Assembly: GCF_900129385.1 (NCBI RefSeq)
Contig: NZ_FQVO01000016.1
Span: 18,518-82,517 of the forward strand
Reading direction: 5' to 3'
DNA from: Chryseobacterium takakiae
Lineage (GTDB): Bacteria; Bacteroidota; Bacteroidia; Flavobacteriales; Weeksellaceae
DNA length: 64,000 bases
The notes under the pieces are model-generated. The model did not search any database. It saw only the letters and a list, made by a program, of their open reading frames with translations, and was not told where the DNA came from. Numbering within the stretch: position 1 is the stretch's first letter; every line of letters begins with the position of its first letter. Of the stretch, positions 49,406-56,750 are shown piece after piece. A program made the position numbers and the translations under genes.

Positions 49406-50866
49406 TTACATTTTTCTGCCTTTGGATTTTTCAGGCTTGTTATCCTGTTGCTCCTGCTGCTTCTCGTTTTTCGGTCTTTGCTGCCCGGACTTCAAAGGCT
49501 CTTGGACGTTCTTGGTCGCTTCGTTGGTTTTACCCTCCGAATTGACGGCAGTTTGTGTTTTATGAGTTTCGGCAGGTTCTACCCGTGCTTTGTACTGACC
49601 GGGAAACTCAAAATTGGTCTTTCCGGTATCTTTGTCGAACGTGATATAACCCTTATACGGTTGGTCTTTTTTGTCTTTCAGTTCAACGTATATGGTTTGT
49701 CCGGCTTTGAACTTGTTGTACTGCTCATCATCCAGTTCTTTGCCCCTGAAAGTTCTTGGAGCTTCTTGCGGTTGGCTTTGCTGATTGCTTTGTTGGGTAT
49801 TCTGTTGGTTCGTTTGCGCCTGCTGATTGTTGTTGCTTCTGTCAAACAGGAACTCAACATACCGTTTGTCCGCATTGAATTGTACAGTTGCCGAAAACTC
49901 CGTTCCTTTCGAGGAAATCATACCCTCTAAATAGAGCGGTTTGCCCTCCATCAGCGTTTGTTTTTGTTCGTCATTCAGCTTTACGCCCTTAATTTCATCG
50001 GGAATTTTTATAAACTCCGTGCGCAGTGCAACCACGTCATTGGTCAGCCTGTCAATACTTATAATGGACGGCATCAGGTCGCCTGTTTTGGAGTTTACCA
50101 AATTGACGACACGCCCCATATTACCCGTTTCGAGCAGGTTTTTCTTGTCTTCGTCCGTAAACTTGTGACCGAAAAATTCAAAGTGGAGGTTAGGTTCTCT
50201 TTTGATACCGTGTATTGCCACGATAACATTGCCGTCTTCCGCTTGCTGTAAAGACAGGCGGGCATCCGTGCGGAGGATAGAGCCCCCGAGGTTGATACCT
50301 ATCGGTAAAAGCTCATTGGTTTTATAACCTCGTAACAAAGGGTCGAGCAGGTTCCTTTTTTCAAGATACTCTTTGCTCAATCCGAGGTTTTTCATTGTGT
50401 CCCAATCAATCTGCTCCGGCTTGTAGCGATATTCGCTTGTTTCCGTTGTTGTTTGTGCTGTTGCCATATTATTTTGATTTTCTTGTTTTTTATCGGGTTG
50501 GGGTTCTGCTTTCACTTCGTGTTCTTTCAGCACTTTTTCGCCCTGTGGAGTGGGCTTATCTACGTGCTTTTGTAATTCCTCTGCTTTTTCAGCAGCAACC
50601 GAGGCAGGCACTTTGAAGAAAGTAAAGTTTGTAGGGTTCTTTAACTGGCTGAAAAAATTGGAAAAGAAGTTGGAAAAGAAATCACCGCTTTTATCCACAC
50701 GCATAAACTGGTTTTGATTTTTCTTCGTGGGGTCAACGGTTTCCATTTTCCCGTTTTCGTCTATACTCTTTACTGCCTGGATTTTCATTTTCTCTTTATC
50801 CAGTACGAGTAAGATGTCCGAAAGCTGTTCGGGCATTTCCTGTTTATTAGTTGTTTCTTCGCTCAT
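49406..50866 (-). CDS. DUF3945 protein of the topB operon
   Basis: This 486-residue protein carries two DUF3945-type blocks (about residues 230-330 with IPDEIKGVKLNDEQKQTLME, and 370-440 with FRGKELDDEQYNKFKAGQTI). A preceding central segment (LLDPLLRGYKTNELLPIGIN) lies near 180-200, and the Gln/Asn-rich and Lys-rich linkers are disordered. It is always seen upstream of topB in these elements; the function is unknown, perhaps as a topoisomerase or single-strand DNA cofactor. The shared ICE control element is 55-89 bp upstream of its start and overlaps the end of the neighbouring HTH gene by 4 bp. Confidence 0.8.
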   Translation of the reverse strand: MSEETTNKQEMPEQLSDILLVLDKEKMKIQAVKSIDENGKMETVDPTKKNQNQFMRVDKSGDFFSNFFSNFFSQLKNPTNFTFFKVPASVAAEKAEELQKHVDKPTPQGEKVLKEHEVKAEPQPDKKQENQNNMATAQTTTETSEYRYKPEQIDWDTMKNLGLSKEYLEKRNLLDPLLRGYKTNELLPIGINLGGSILRTDARLSLQQAEDGNVIVAIHGIKREPNLHFEFFGHKFTDEDKKNLLETGNMGRVVNLVNSKTGDLMPSIISIDRLTNDVVALRTEFIKIPDEIKGVKLNDEQKQTLMEGKPLYLEGMISSKGTEFSATVQFNADKRYVEFLFDRSNNNQQAQTNQQNTQQSNQQSQPQEAPRTFRGKELDDEQYNKFKAGQTIYVELKDKKDQPYKGYITFDKDTGKTNFEFPGQYKARVEPAETHKTQTAVNSEGKTNEATKNVQEPLKSGQQRPKNEKQQEQQDNKPEKSKGRKM

Positions 50867-50920
50867 AATCTGAAAATTTCAAAATTTCACGATCGAATGT
50901 AAAGGAAGCCTTCACTGATT

Positions 50921-50955
50921 TGCTTTATGTGGCACTCAAAGGCAGCGTTTGTCAC
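50921..50955 (-). promoter_or_regulatory. ICE core control element upstream of DUF3945-topB
   Basis: GGCAGCGTTTGTC (50941-50953) is preceded 20 bp earlier by a weak unit (TGCTTTATGTGGC, 50921-50933) and by the linker ACTCAAA. It is most like the traE element at 1594-1628. It overlaps the last codon and stop of the HTH gene (50952). Confidence 0.6.
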
Positions 50956-51260
50956 TTATTGGCATCCAGTTTAGGTAACGGAGGGTTAAAACTTTCCCTG
51001 ATGAACTGATGCACATCGGATAGCTTGTAATACAGTTTTCCGCTAATGGTATAATAAGGGAGCTTACCTATGGAGCGATACCGTTGCAGGGAACGGTTAC
51101 TGATTTTCAGCATTTGCAATAAATCCTGATTATCCAGTAACTCTTCGCCGTCTATGCTGTTGCGCTTCTTTTGTAAATCGTCTATGTGGTTGCCAAGAAT
51201 GTCCATCCTGTCCATTATGCGTTCCATCCACGCCACAAATTCCATTTTGTCGATATTCAT
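50952..51260 (-). CDS. Helix-turn-helix (excisionase-type) protein A
   Basis: This 102-residue protein has an N-terminal coiled helix (FVAWMERIMDRMDILGNHID) and a C-terminal MerR-like/excisionase HTH (ELLDNQDLLQMLKISNRSLQ then SIGKLPYYTISGKLYYKLSD). It resembles the small HTH_17 proteins of Bacteroidota ICEs, which act in excision or regulation. It lies 12 nt downstream of HTH protein B with which it is cotranscribed. A role as an excisionase would need an integrase, which is not in the window. Confidence 0.8.
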   Translation of the reverse strand: MNIDKMEFVAWMERIMDRMDILGNHIDDLQKKRNSIDGEELLDNQDLLQMLKISNRSLQRYRSIGKLPYYTISGKLYYKLSDVHQFIRESFNPPLPKLDANK

Positions 51261-51272
51261 ACGGGTACGCTT

Positions 51273-51626
51273 TTAATGATTACCTGATTTCAGCTTTCTG
51301 CCTTTCTCGATATAGCTTTTGCCTTTCGCCATAAGCTGCTCCACATATTCATCGGTCGTCTGCACGGCGTTAGCGTTGAGCATTTCCTTGATAGCACCAA
51401 TCGTATAGTAATACTGCCCGTACATTTTTGAAAAAGCTATCTGCCCGTTGGTGCGCATACGCCACAACGTTTTTTCGCTGATGTGGAGATACTGGCAGAC
51501 TTCGTGGTTGTTGAGCCATAAGCTATCGTAGCTTGTATCTTCCAGTTTGAGGATATATTCGCTAATGGCTTTCAACCGTTCGTTGAGGTGCTTCCACACT
51601 TCTTCGTCAACTGTTATAATGTTCAT
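51273..51626 (-). CDS. Helix-turn-helix (excisionase-type) protein B
   Basis: This 117-residue protein has the same two-part layout as its neighbour: an N-terminal helix (EEVWKHLNERLKAISEYILK) and an excisionase-like HTH (LWLNNHEVCQYLHISEKTLW, then TNGQIAFSKMYGQYYYTIGA). A basic tail follows. The pair of related HTH genes next to topB/DUF3945 is typical of the regulatory end of these ICEs. The upstream region holds an ICE control element and three hairpins. Confidence 0.8.
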   Translation of the reverse strand: MNIITVDEEVWKHLNERLKAISEYILKLEDTSYDSLWLNNHEVCQYLHISEKTLWRMRTNGQIAFSKMYGQYYYTIGAIKEMLNANAVQTTDEYVEQLMAKGKSYIEKGRKLKSGNH

Positions 51627-51668
51627 TGCACTATTGTTTAATATTCACAGTACAAAATTCAGAAGTGT

Positions 51669-51709
51669 GGCAGTGTTTGTCTGCCAATGCGTACCCATTG
51701 GTTTGGCAC
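51669..51709 (-). promoter_or_regulatory. ICE core control element upstream of the HTH pair
   Basis: GGCAGTGTTTGTC (51669-51681) differs from the exact 13-mer at 7650 by one base. A second partial unit, GGTTTGGCAC (51700-51709), lies further out and breaks the 20-bp rule. CCAATG/CATTGG (51684-51701) forms an inverted repeat between them. It is 43-83 bp upstream of the 51626 start. Confidence 0.6.
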
Positions 51710-51735
51710 TTTTTTTCAAATTTTTTGCAATGAGA

Positions 51736-51760
51736 AAAACCCTTGTTTAATAAGGGTTTT
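51736..51760. repeat. Hairpin 1 of the HTH/rteC intergenic region
   Basis: AAAACCCTT (51736-51744) and AAGGGTTTT (51752-51760) pair around GTTTAAT. It is a terminator-like hairpin usable in either direction, in the 250-bp gap between the HTH gene start and the rteC end. Confidence 0.55.
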
Positions 51761-51789
51761 AGCGTGTTTCGGTTATTTTGCAGTAGCCT

Positions 51790-51825
51790 TTTGCCCATAT
51801 ATGCCAATTGGCATATATGGGCAAA
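51790..51825. repeat. Perfect 36-bp palindrome
   Basis: TTTGCCCATATATGCCAA is followed directly by its exact reverse complement. No loop is present, and no T-run follows on the plus strand. A perfect palindrome of this length is more like a protein-binding or replication/recombination site than a plain terminator, though it could extrude as a hairpin. Confidence 0.7.
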
Positions 51826-51828
51826 GAA

Positions 51829-51855
51829 AAAGCAGTACATTTTGTGTACTGCTTT
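51829..51855 (-). terminator. Terminator of rteC copy 3
   Basis: AAAGCAGTACA (51829-51839) and TGTACTGCTTT (51845-51855) are perfect 11-bp arms. On the minus strand TTCTTTG follows. It lies 21 bp after the rteC stop. Confidence 0.7.
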
Positions 51856-51876
51856 CAAACACCCGTGCTGATGTTG

Positions 51877-52722
51877 CTAAAGGTCTTTATCCATATACTC
51901 TTCGAGGGAAATTTTGAGCTGGTCTAAAAACACCGTTCGGGAGCCTGCCCTTGTTTTCATTCGGTGGAAAGAATGATGTATATCGTTCAAGGGCGTTCGG
52001 AAGAGGATTTGGAAAATCAATGCTAATTTCCTGATGCCTATTTTCCCGTATGCAATAGATTTGGAAACATACAGGGCGTAAATCAATTCTATCAGTGCAT
52101 TTTGCGAGTTCGTCCACGAAATGTCTTTGTTTCCATCACCGTTTATTGAAATGGTATCGGGATTTTTTTCAGGGTTTATTTTGGTAAGCAAGAAAGTATA
52201 AAGTAATTCATTGGCTATAATATGGGCAACTTTGTTATCGTAATAAGTAGAAAAGCTAAGGTCAATTTCAAATACACTACTTTTTAGACCATCGTGGTAA
52301 TTGATTTTTCCGAGCCTGAAATAACTGTGGTCACGGTCAGTTCTGCCTGCACGATAGTACCTGTAAAAATCCTCATTGGATATGCTTTCCTTGTATTCGG
52401 ATTTCAGAATTTTCAGTTGGTTTTCAAAATAACTTTGGTGTATTCTCCCTGCACTTACGGGGCAGGTAGTTTCAATGCGGAATACCTTATTGTAATAAAT
52501 AAGTTTTCCTAAAATCTGCGGTTTGATTTTCTTGAAAAAATTGATTTCCTGCCGTTCGTCCTTAAATCCGGTCTGCAAGACTTTCATCTTTATAGTAAAC
52601 AGCATTTCCTTTAAGAATAAGGTCATTTGGTAAGCCTCATCCGCAGTTTGCATCATTTGAGAAGATAGCATATCTTCCTGACGCTGAATTTCCGATAATA
52701 TTTTGTTCAACACGATTTCCAT
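51877..52722 (-). CDS. rteC: RteC-domain regulator, copy 3 (divergent)
   Basis: This 281-residue protein is recognisable as RteC by FFKKIKPQILGKLIYYNKVF, RLGKINYHDGLKSSVFEIDL and WTNSQNALIELIYALYVSKS, each aligning with copies 1 and 2. Overall divergence is large, so it is a separate lineage rather than a recent duplicate. As the outermost gene of the element it may be the original regulator of excision here. Upstream, CCCC-ATATT-GGGG (52823-52835) and flanking CCAATAT/ATATTGG repeats form a likely control region. No ICE control element was found before it. Confidence 0.85.
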   Translation of the reverse strand: MEIVLNKILSEIQRQEDMLSSQMMQTADEAYQMTLFLKEMLFTIKMKVLQTGFKDERQEINFFKKIKPQILGKLIYYNKVFRIETTCPVSAGRIHQSYFENQLKILKSEYKESISNEDFYRYYRAGRTDRDHSYFRLGKINYHDGLKSSVFEIDLSFSTYYDNKVAHIIANELLYTFLLTKINPEKNPDTISINGDGNKDISWTNSQNALIELIYALYVSKSIAYGKIGIRKLALIFQILFRTPLNDIHHSFHRMKTRAGSRTVFLDQLKISLEEYMDKDL

Positions 52723-52886
52723 AGCTTAGATTTTTAGAGATTAACACCATACGTTTCGGATTTACATTTTTGTTTATTTGTCAAAACTTGGAAATAATAT
52801 CGGAACCAATATCACAGGTTGCCCCCATATTGGGGAAGATTTATTTTATAACGCCTTATGATGTATATTGGAAAAAGCAGAAAAAA

Positions 52887-52920
52887 GGGTTAAGCACGCT
52901 ACGGCTTAACCCTTTTTTTT
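52887..52920 (+). terminator. Strong terminator at the right end of the element
   Basis: GGGTTAAGC (52887-52895) and GCTTAACCC (52904-52912) pair perfectly around 8 nt, followed by eight T residues. No rightward gene ends close by, so it may shield the element from the chromosome or belong to a gene removed by insertion. The 536 bp from 52723 to 53258 otherwise hold the items listed separately and no tRNA. Confidence 0.75.
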
Positions 52921-52921
52921 A

Positions 52922-52931
52922 TTAAATTTGC
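52922..52931. other. Candidate right attachment core (or -7 promoter box)
   Basis: TTAAATTTGC matches the CTnDOT-type attachment core GTAnnTTTGC at all fixed positions except the first base, and lies where ICE genes give way to chromosome. The same letters also fit a TAnnTTTG promoter box, so the call is uncertain. A second copy at the left end would be needed and is outside the window. Confidence 0.3.
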
Positions 52932-52955
52932 GGTAATGATTTACAAGGTAATCAG

Positions 52956-53087
52956 ATGAAAGTGAGTGCAGTAAGCACCATTACTAAATCGTTACCGATA
53001 GCACTTTCGGTTCTTGTAAACTACTCTTTATTAGCCACTTTGGGCTATATTAATCTTTTTTTAGAAAAAAAACCGCCTCAGTTGTGA
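52956..53087 (+). CDS. Possible 43-residue hydrophobic peptide ORF
   Basis: An ATG at 52956 opens a short frame with one hydrophobic stretch (LPIALSVLVNYSLLATLGYI) ending LEKKPPQL, and the stop at 53085 lies within a terminator-like hairpin. The frame is open 11 codons further upstream, so it could also be the 3' remnant of a chromosomal gene cut by the ICE. I do not recognise it. A TAAATTTG box 25 bp upstream of the ATG would allow expression. Confidence 0.3.
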   Translation: MKVSAVSTITKSLPIALSVLVNYSLLATLGYINLFLEKKPPQL

Positions 53088-53092
53088 GACGG
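53073..53092 (+). terminator. Hairpin CCGCCTCA/TGAGACGG
   Basis: CCGCCTCA (53073-53080), loop GTTG, TGAGACGG (53085-53092) with one A-C mismatch, then CTTCTTT. The stem resembles that of the ribA terminator at 63908-63936 (GCCGTCTC), suggesting a hairpin family shared by this chromosome. Confidence 0.55.
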
Positions 53093-53116
53093 CTTCTTTA
53101 TAAAGTTGTACTGTTA

Positions 53117-53195
53117 TGCGCCCCGGCTTGAACGGAGCTCTTTTTGCGCAACGAAGTGAAGCAAAAAAGCGGGAGTGGAAGACGGAAAAAGGCGC
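53117..53195. repeat. Structured intergenic repeat element
   Basis: Nested complementary segments, GCGCC/GGCGC outside, CTC/GAG and TTTTTGC/GCAAAAA inside, enclose an unpaired tip (CAACGAAGTGAA region). The CCCCGGCTTGAACGGA...GGAGTGGAAGACGG pattern resembles an intergenic element I recall as recurrent in Chryseobacterium-like genomes. It is probably a dispersed repeat with RNA structure rather than a gene. Confidence 0.45.
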
Positions 53196-53258
53196 CCGAA
53201 TCTAAAACGGTTTATTGAATTCAAATAATTGTTACCTTTACTATTATAAATCCCAGGT

Positions 53259-54155
53259 ATGAATACCATACAATCTATTTCCCATTTTCACAGGCTTTTA
53301 TCACTGCCGGAACCGAAACATCCGATGGTAAGCGTTATTAACCTTTCAGAAAGTATTTTTATCGAAGATGAAGTCTGGAAAGGCTTTGTGAGTCATTATT
53401 ATTGTGTAGCCCTGAAACGGAATGCAACCGGAAAAATAAAATACGGACAACAGCATTATGATTATGATAAAGGGGTACTGAGTTTTACGGCGCCCAACCA
53501 GGTTCAGCATCTCGATCTAGAGACGATGGATTGCCAAAATACAGGCTATCTGCTTATTTTTCACGAAGATTTCCTGCTGAAACATTCCCTTGCGAAAACG
53601 ATTTCTTCCTACGGATTTTTTTCTTACGCCGTTAATGAAGCGTTGCACCTGTCTGAAGACGAGGAAAATGATCTGCTTGAAATATTATTTAAAATTGATA
53701 AAGAATGTCAGCATATTGATCATCATACCCAGGAAATTATTTTATCACAAATAGAGTTATTGCTGAATTATTCCAAACGATTTTATGAAAGGCAGTTTAT
53801 TACCCGAAAAAGCGGGAACCATCATCTTTTGGCAAAATTTGAAGCGTATCTGAATGATTATTTTAACAACAATTCTATTGAAAAGGAGTTGCTTACCGTT
53901 CAGCAAATTGCAGAAGCTATGAATCTTTCGCCCAACTATTTAAGCGATCTTCTGCGGGTTCATACCGGACAGAATACGCAGCAGCATATCCACGAAAAGC
54001 TTATTAATAAAGCAAAGGAGAAACTTTCAACAACAGATTTATCAGTAAGTGAAATTGCTTATGAGCTGGGATTTGAACATGCACAGTCATTCAGCACGCT
54101 TTTCAAAAAGAAAACGAAGATGTCACCGCTGGAGTTCCGGCATTCTTTTAACTAA
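53259..54155 (+). CDS. AraC-family transcriptional regulator
   Basis: This 298-residue protein has an N-terminal cupin-like sensor part (VINLSESIFIEDEVWKGFVS ... GQQHYDYDKGVLSFTAPNQ) and a C-terminal AraC DNA-binding domain (TVQQIAEAMNLSPNYLSDLL, then LSVSEIAYELGFEHAQSFST). It is the first clearly chromosomal gene to the right of the element. It converges with the HxlR gene, overlapping by 8 bp at the 3' ends. The regulated genes are unknown; the azoreductase nearby is a possible target. Confidence 0.88.
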   Translation: MNTIQSISHFHRLLSLPEPKHPMVSVINLSESIFIEDEVWKGFVSHYYCVALKRNATGKIKYGQQHYDYDKGVLSFTAPNQVQHLDLETMDCQNTGYLLIFHEDFLLKHSLAKTISSYGFFSYAVNEALHLSEDEENDLLEILFKIDKECQHIDHHTQEIILSQIELLLNYSKRFYERQFITRKSGNHHLLAKFEAYLNDYFNNNSIEKELLTVQQIAEAMNLSPNYLSDLLRVHTGQNTQQHIHEKLINKAKEKLSTTDLSVSEIAYELGFEHAQSFSTLFKKKTKMSPLEFRHSFN

Positions 54156-54528
54156 AAACGTCTTCGCGGATATTATTTTTATGATTTTTTCCCCAATCCG
54201 AAAGGGCCATGATCACCGGCTTAAGTGTTTTGCTATAATCGGTTGAAATGTATTCCACGATCACGGGAGTCTGTTCCGCATGGACCACTCTTTTTACAAA
54301 CCCATTCAGTTCAAGATCTTTAAGCTCATTAGAAAGAACTCTCGCCGAAATACCCGAAATTTTTCTCTGCAGCTCATTGAATCTGATATTACCACTTTCC
54401 TGCAGAACAATAATAATTTTAAGCTTCCATTTCCCGCCAATTACATAAATGGCATCTTCCACAGAAGAAAGATGTCCGCTACATTCTTCAACCGTAATGT
54501 GATTGTCCAAAAGAACATTGTTTTCCAT
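54148..54528 (-). CDS. HxlR-family transcriptional regulator
   Basis: This 126-residue winged-helix protein has the HxlR signature CSGHLSSVEDAIYVIGGKWK and RFNELQRKISGISARVLSNE. HxlR proteins often sense thiol-reactive or electrophilic compounds through a conserved N-terminal Cys, present here in EECSGH. The gene is divergent from azoR across a 108-bp gap with an inverted repeat, so it most likely represses the azoreductase until a quinone or aldehyde-type stress occurs. Confidence 0.88.
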   Translation of the reverse strand: MENNVLLDNHITVEECSGHLSSVEDAIYVIGGKWKLKIIIVLQESGNIRFNELQRKISGISARVLSNELKDLELNGFVKRVVHAEQTPVIVEYISTDYSKTLKPVIMALSDWGKNHKNNIREDVFS

Positions 54529-54550
54529 AATTTCAAATTTTAACTAACCG

Positions 54551-54570
54551 AAAGGTTACTGCTAACCTTT
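54551..54570. promoter_or_regulatory. Candidate HxlR operator between hxlR and azoR
   Basis: AAAGGTTA (54551-54558), CTGC, TAACCTTT (54563-54570) is a perfect 8-bp inverted repeat. Partial further copies (CTAACC, CTAACTTTTG) flank it. The azoR -7 box is probably TAATTTTG at 54605-54612. Confidence 0.65.
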
Positions 54571-54636
54571 TGTTTACTACTAACTTTTGATAAGCAAATG
54601 TAGATAATTTTGCTGAAGAATTTTAAAATTTAAAAA

Positions 54637-55239
54637 ATGAAAAACATACTTCACATTATTTCAAGTCCGAGAATGGAAGCTTCAGCCAGTAGAAAATTGG
54701 GAAATGCGGTTATTGAAAAAATTCAGGAAAGGTATCCGGATGCAGTGGTAACAGAGCGGGATCTTACGAAAAAGCCGGTTCCTATTTTGGAAGAAGCCCA
54801 TATCAATACTTTTTTTACGCCGACAGAGAACTATTCTCCCGAACAGGCAGAAATTAATGAGTATTCAGCCGGGCTGATTGCCGAACTGCAACAAGCCGAT
54901 ATTATTGTTGTTGATTCTCCGATGTACAACTTTTCAGTTCCGGCATCTCTTAGAGCCTATTTTGATTTTACTTCCAGAGCAGGATATACTTTTAAATATG
55001 ATGAAAACGGACCAAAAGGTTTATTGAATAACAAAAAATTATACATTGCTTTCACCTCAGGAAATATCTATTCTGAAGGGCCTTACCAGATTTATGATTC
55101 CAATGTTCCGTACGTTAAAAATATTTTTGGTTTTTATGGTGTTACCAATGTGAGTGTGTTCCGTGCAGAAGGGTTGTCGATTCCTGGAATTCAGGAAACC
55201 GCCCTGGAAAAAGCAATTGAAAGAATTACCATTGATTAA
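54637..55239 (+). CDS. azoR: FMN-dependent NADH azoreductase
   Basis: This 200-residue flavodoxin-fold protein has ISSPRMEASASRKLGNAVIE for FMN phosphate binding, DSPMYNFSVPASLRAYFD and TFKYDENGPKGLLNNKKLYI, matching AzoR (NAD(P)H:quinone/azo reductase). It reduces quinones and azo compounds with FMN and NADH. The divergent HxlR gene and the inverted repeat between them suggest induction by electrophilic stress. A perfect 38-bp palindrome downstream terminates it. Confidence 0.92.
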   Translation: MKNILHIISSPRMEASASRKLGNAVIEKIQERYPDAVVTERDLTKKPVPILEEAHINTFFTPTENYSPEQAEINEYSAGLIAELQQADIIVVDSPMYNFSVPASLRAYFDFTSRAGYTFKYDENGPKGLLNNKKLYIAFTSGNIYSEGPYQIYDSNVPYVKNIFGFYGVTNVSVFRAEGLSIPGIQETALEKAIERITID

Positions 55240-55258
55240 TTACAGCTATAAAGTTAGA

Positions 55259-55296
55259 AAAATGAAGGGTTTTCAAATTTGAAAACCCTTCATTTT
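55259..55296. terminator. Bidirectional terminator between azoR and pyrC
   Basis: AAAATGAAGGGTTTTCAAA is followed by its exact reverse complement, forming a 38-bp palindrome between converging genes, with A/T runs at both ends. Confidence 0.85.
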
Positions 55297-55380
55297 AATG
55301 TTTGGCTAAAGCCTATTTGATTACTGTACATAAAAGCCGGCTAAAGCTGCTCCTATTGATATCGCTCTATTTTATATTTA

Positions 55381-56715
55381 TCATTCAACTTCAAAAAGCA
55401 GACGTTCCCCAAATTTTTGTTCATTAATAGTACCGTTTTCGTAAACCAGATTTCCGTTGACAAAAGTGTGGGTTACCTTAGAATGGAAATTCATTCCTTC
55501 CAAAGGACTCCAGCCGCATTTGTAAAGGATATTCTCTTTTTCAACCGTCCAGTTTTCGTTTAAATCAACCAAAACAAGATCCGCTTTAAAGCCTTCTTTG
55601 ATGAAGCCTCTTTTTTCAATTCTGAATAAAATCGCCGGATTATGAGCCATTTTTTCAACAATTCTTTCTAAAGAAATTTTTCCGTTCTTATAATTTTCCA
55701 GCATCACGACCAAAGAATGCTGAACCAAAGGCGCTCCCGAAGGACATTTTGTATAGATATTTTGTTTTTCTTCCAAGGTGTGTGGTGCATGGTCCGTTGC
55801 AATCACATCAATCCTGTCATCAAGTAAGGCTTCCCAAAGCCCGTCTTTGTCATGCTGGGTTTTTACTGCCGGATTCCATTTGATAAGAGAGCCTCTTGTT
55901 TCATAATCTTCGTTGGTGAAAGTAAGATGATGAACACAAACTTCTGCTGTGATTTTTTTATCTTTTAACGGAATGTCATTTCTGAAAAGTTCCAGCTCTT
56001 TCGCCGTAGACAAATGAAAGACGTGTAGCCTCGCTCCTGTTTTTTTTGCCAGCTCAATTGCTTTTGAAGAAGATTTGTAGCAAGCTTCTTCACTTCGGAT
56101 CAGATGATGGAATTTCACAGGAATGTCTTCGCCGTATTCATCCATATACTTTTGAGTATTCGCTCTGATCGTTGCTTCGTCTTCACAGTGAACGGCAATC
56201 AGCATTTTTGTATTGCTGAAAATATTTTCCAGGGTTTCCGGATTATCCACCAGCATATTTCCTGTTGATGAGCCTAAAAATAACTTAATCCCCGGAACAT
56301 TTTTTGGATTGGTTTTTAAAATTTCTTCCAGGTTATCATTCGTTCCTCCCATCATAAAACCGTAGTTGGCAAAAGATTTATGGGATGCAATTTCATATTT
56401 ATCCGCTAATAATTCTTGGGTTACAGCATTCGGAACCGTATTAGGCTGCTCTATAAAACTGGTAGTTCCACCTGCAATGGCTGCGCGGGATTCACTTTCA
56501 ATATCCCCTTTATGCGTAAGCCCCGGCTCACGGAAATGCACCTGATCATCAATAACTCCGGGTAAAAGATATTTTCCTGAACCGTCAATCACCCGATCTG
56601 CTTCTTCGGAAATATTCGTGTCTATTTTAGAAATCATATCGTTTTCGATGAGAAGATCGCCTGTAAGGATTTTTCCTTCGTTAACGATTTTTACATTTTT
56701 AATTAAGGTTTTCAT
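55381..56715 (-). CDS. pyrC: Dihydroorotase
   Basis: This 444-residue amidohydrolase has the metal ligands of class I dihydroorotase: DDQVHFREPGLTHKGD (HxR), a carboxylated-Lys region (GIKLFLGSSTGNM), AVHCEDE, RLHVFHLST and the catalytic DHAPH (IATDHAPHTLEEK). It closes N-carbamoyl-aspartate to dihydroorotate in pyrimidine synthesis. The length is normal. It stands alone on the minus strand, divergent from the flippase gene across a gap with an AACTTTG repeat. Confidence 0.93.
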   Translation of the reverse strand: MKTLIKNVKIVNEGKILTGDLLIENDMISKIDTNISEEADRVIDGSGKYLLPGVIDDQVHFREPGLTHKGDIESESRAAIAGGTTSFIEQPNTVPNAVTQELLADKYEIASHKSFANYGFMMGGTNDNLEEILKTNPKNVPGIKLFLGSSTGNMLVDNPETLENIFSNTKMLIAVHCEDEATIRANTQKYMDEYGEDIPVKFHHLIRSEEACYKSSSKAIELAKKTGARLHVFHLSTAKELELFRNDIPLKDKKITAEVCVHHLTFTNEDYETRGSLIKWNPAVKTQHDKDGLWEALLDDRIDVIATDHAPHTLEEKQNIYTKCPSGAPLVQHSLVVMLENYKNGKISLERIVEKMAHNPAILFRIEKRGFIKEGFKADLVLVDLNENWTVEKENILYKCGWSPLEGMNFHSKVTHTFVNGNLVYENGTINEQKFGERLLFEVE

Positions 56716-56750
56716 TTACTTTTAGAAATTAGAGATGAAATTTGACGATC

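Larger units (their letters stand above)
1..52931. mobile_element. Integrative and conjugative element of the Bacteroidota Tra type (left end outside window)
   Basis: The span holds a ParA-like TraA, TraD, TraE, TraF and TraG, a MobA/MobB/MobC mobilisation set, topoisomerase III, DUF3945, DUF1896, a methylase-helicase and three RteC proteins. This gene set is characteristic of CTnDOT-like ICEs of Bacteroidota. Transfer genes after traG must lie to the left of the window. The right end is placed at a terminator plus TTAAATTTGC (52922-52931), because ordinary chromosomal genes begin at 53259. No integrase or recombinase is visible, so it is either beyond the left edge or lost. Cargo sits in four places: traD/traE, mobC/rteC, rteC/helicase and DUF1896/ORF6N-topB. 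The end coordinate is an inference. Confidence 0.85.

Noticed and set aside
52723..53258. tRNA gene as ICE target
   Set aside because: No cloverleaf or TTCG-type T-arm with matching acceptor stem could be found on either strand.
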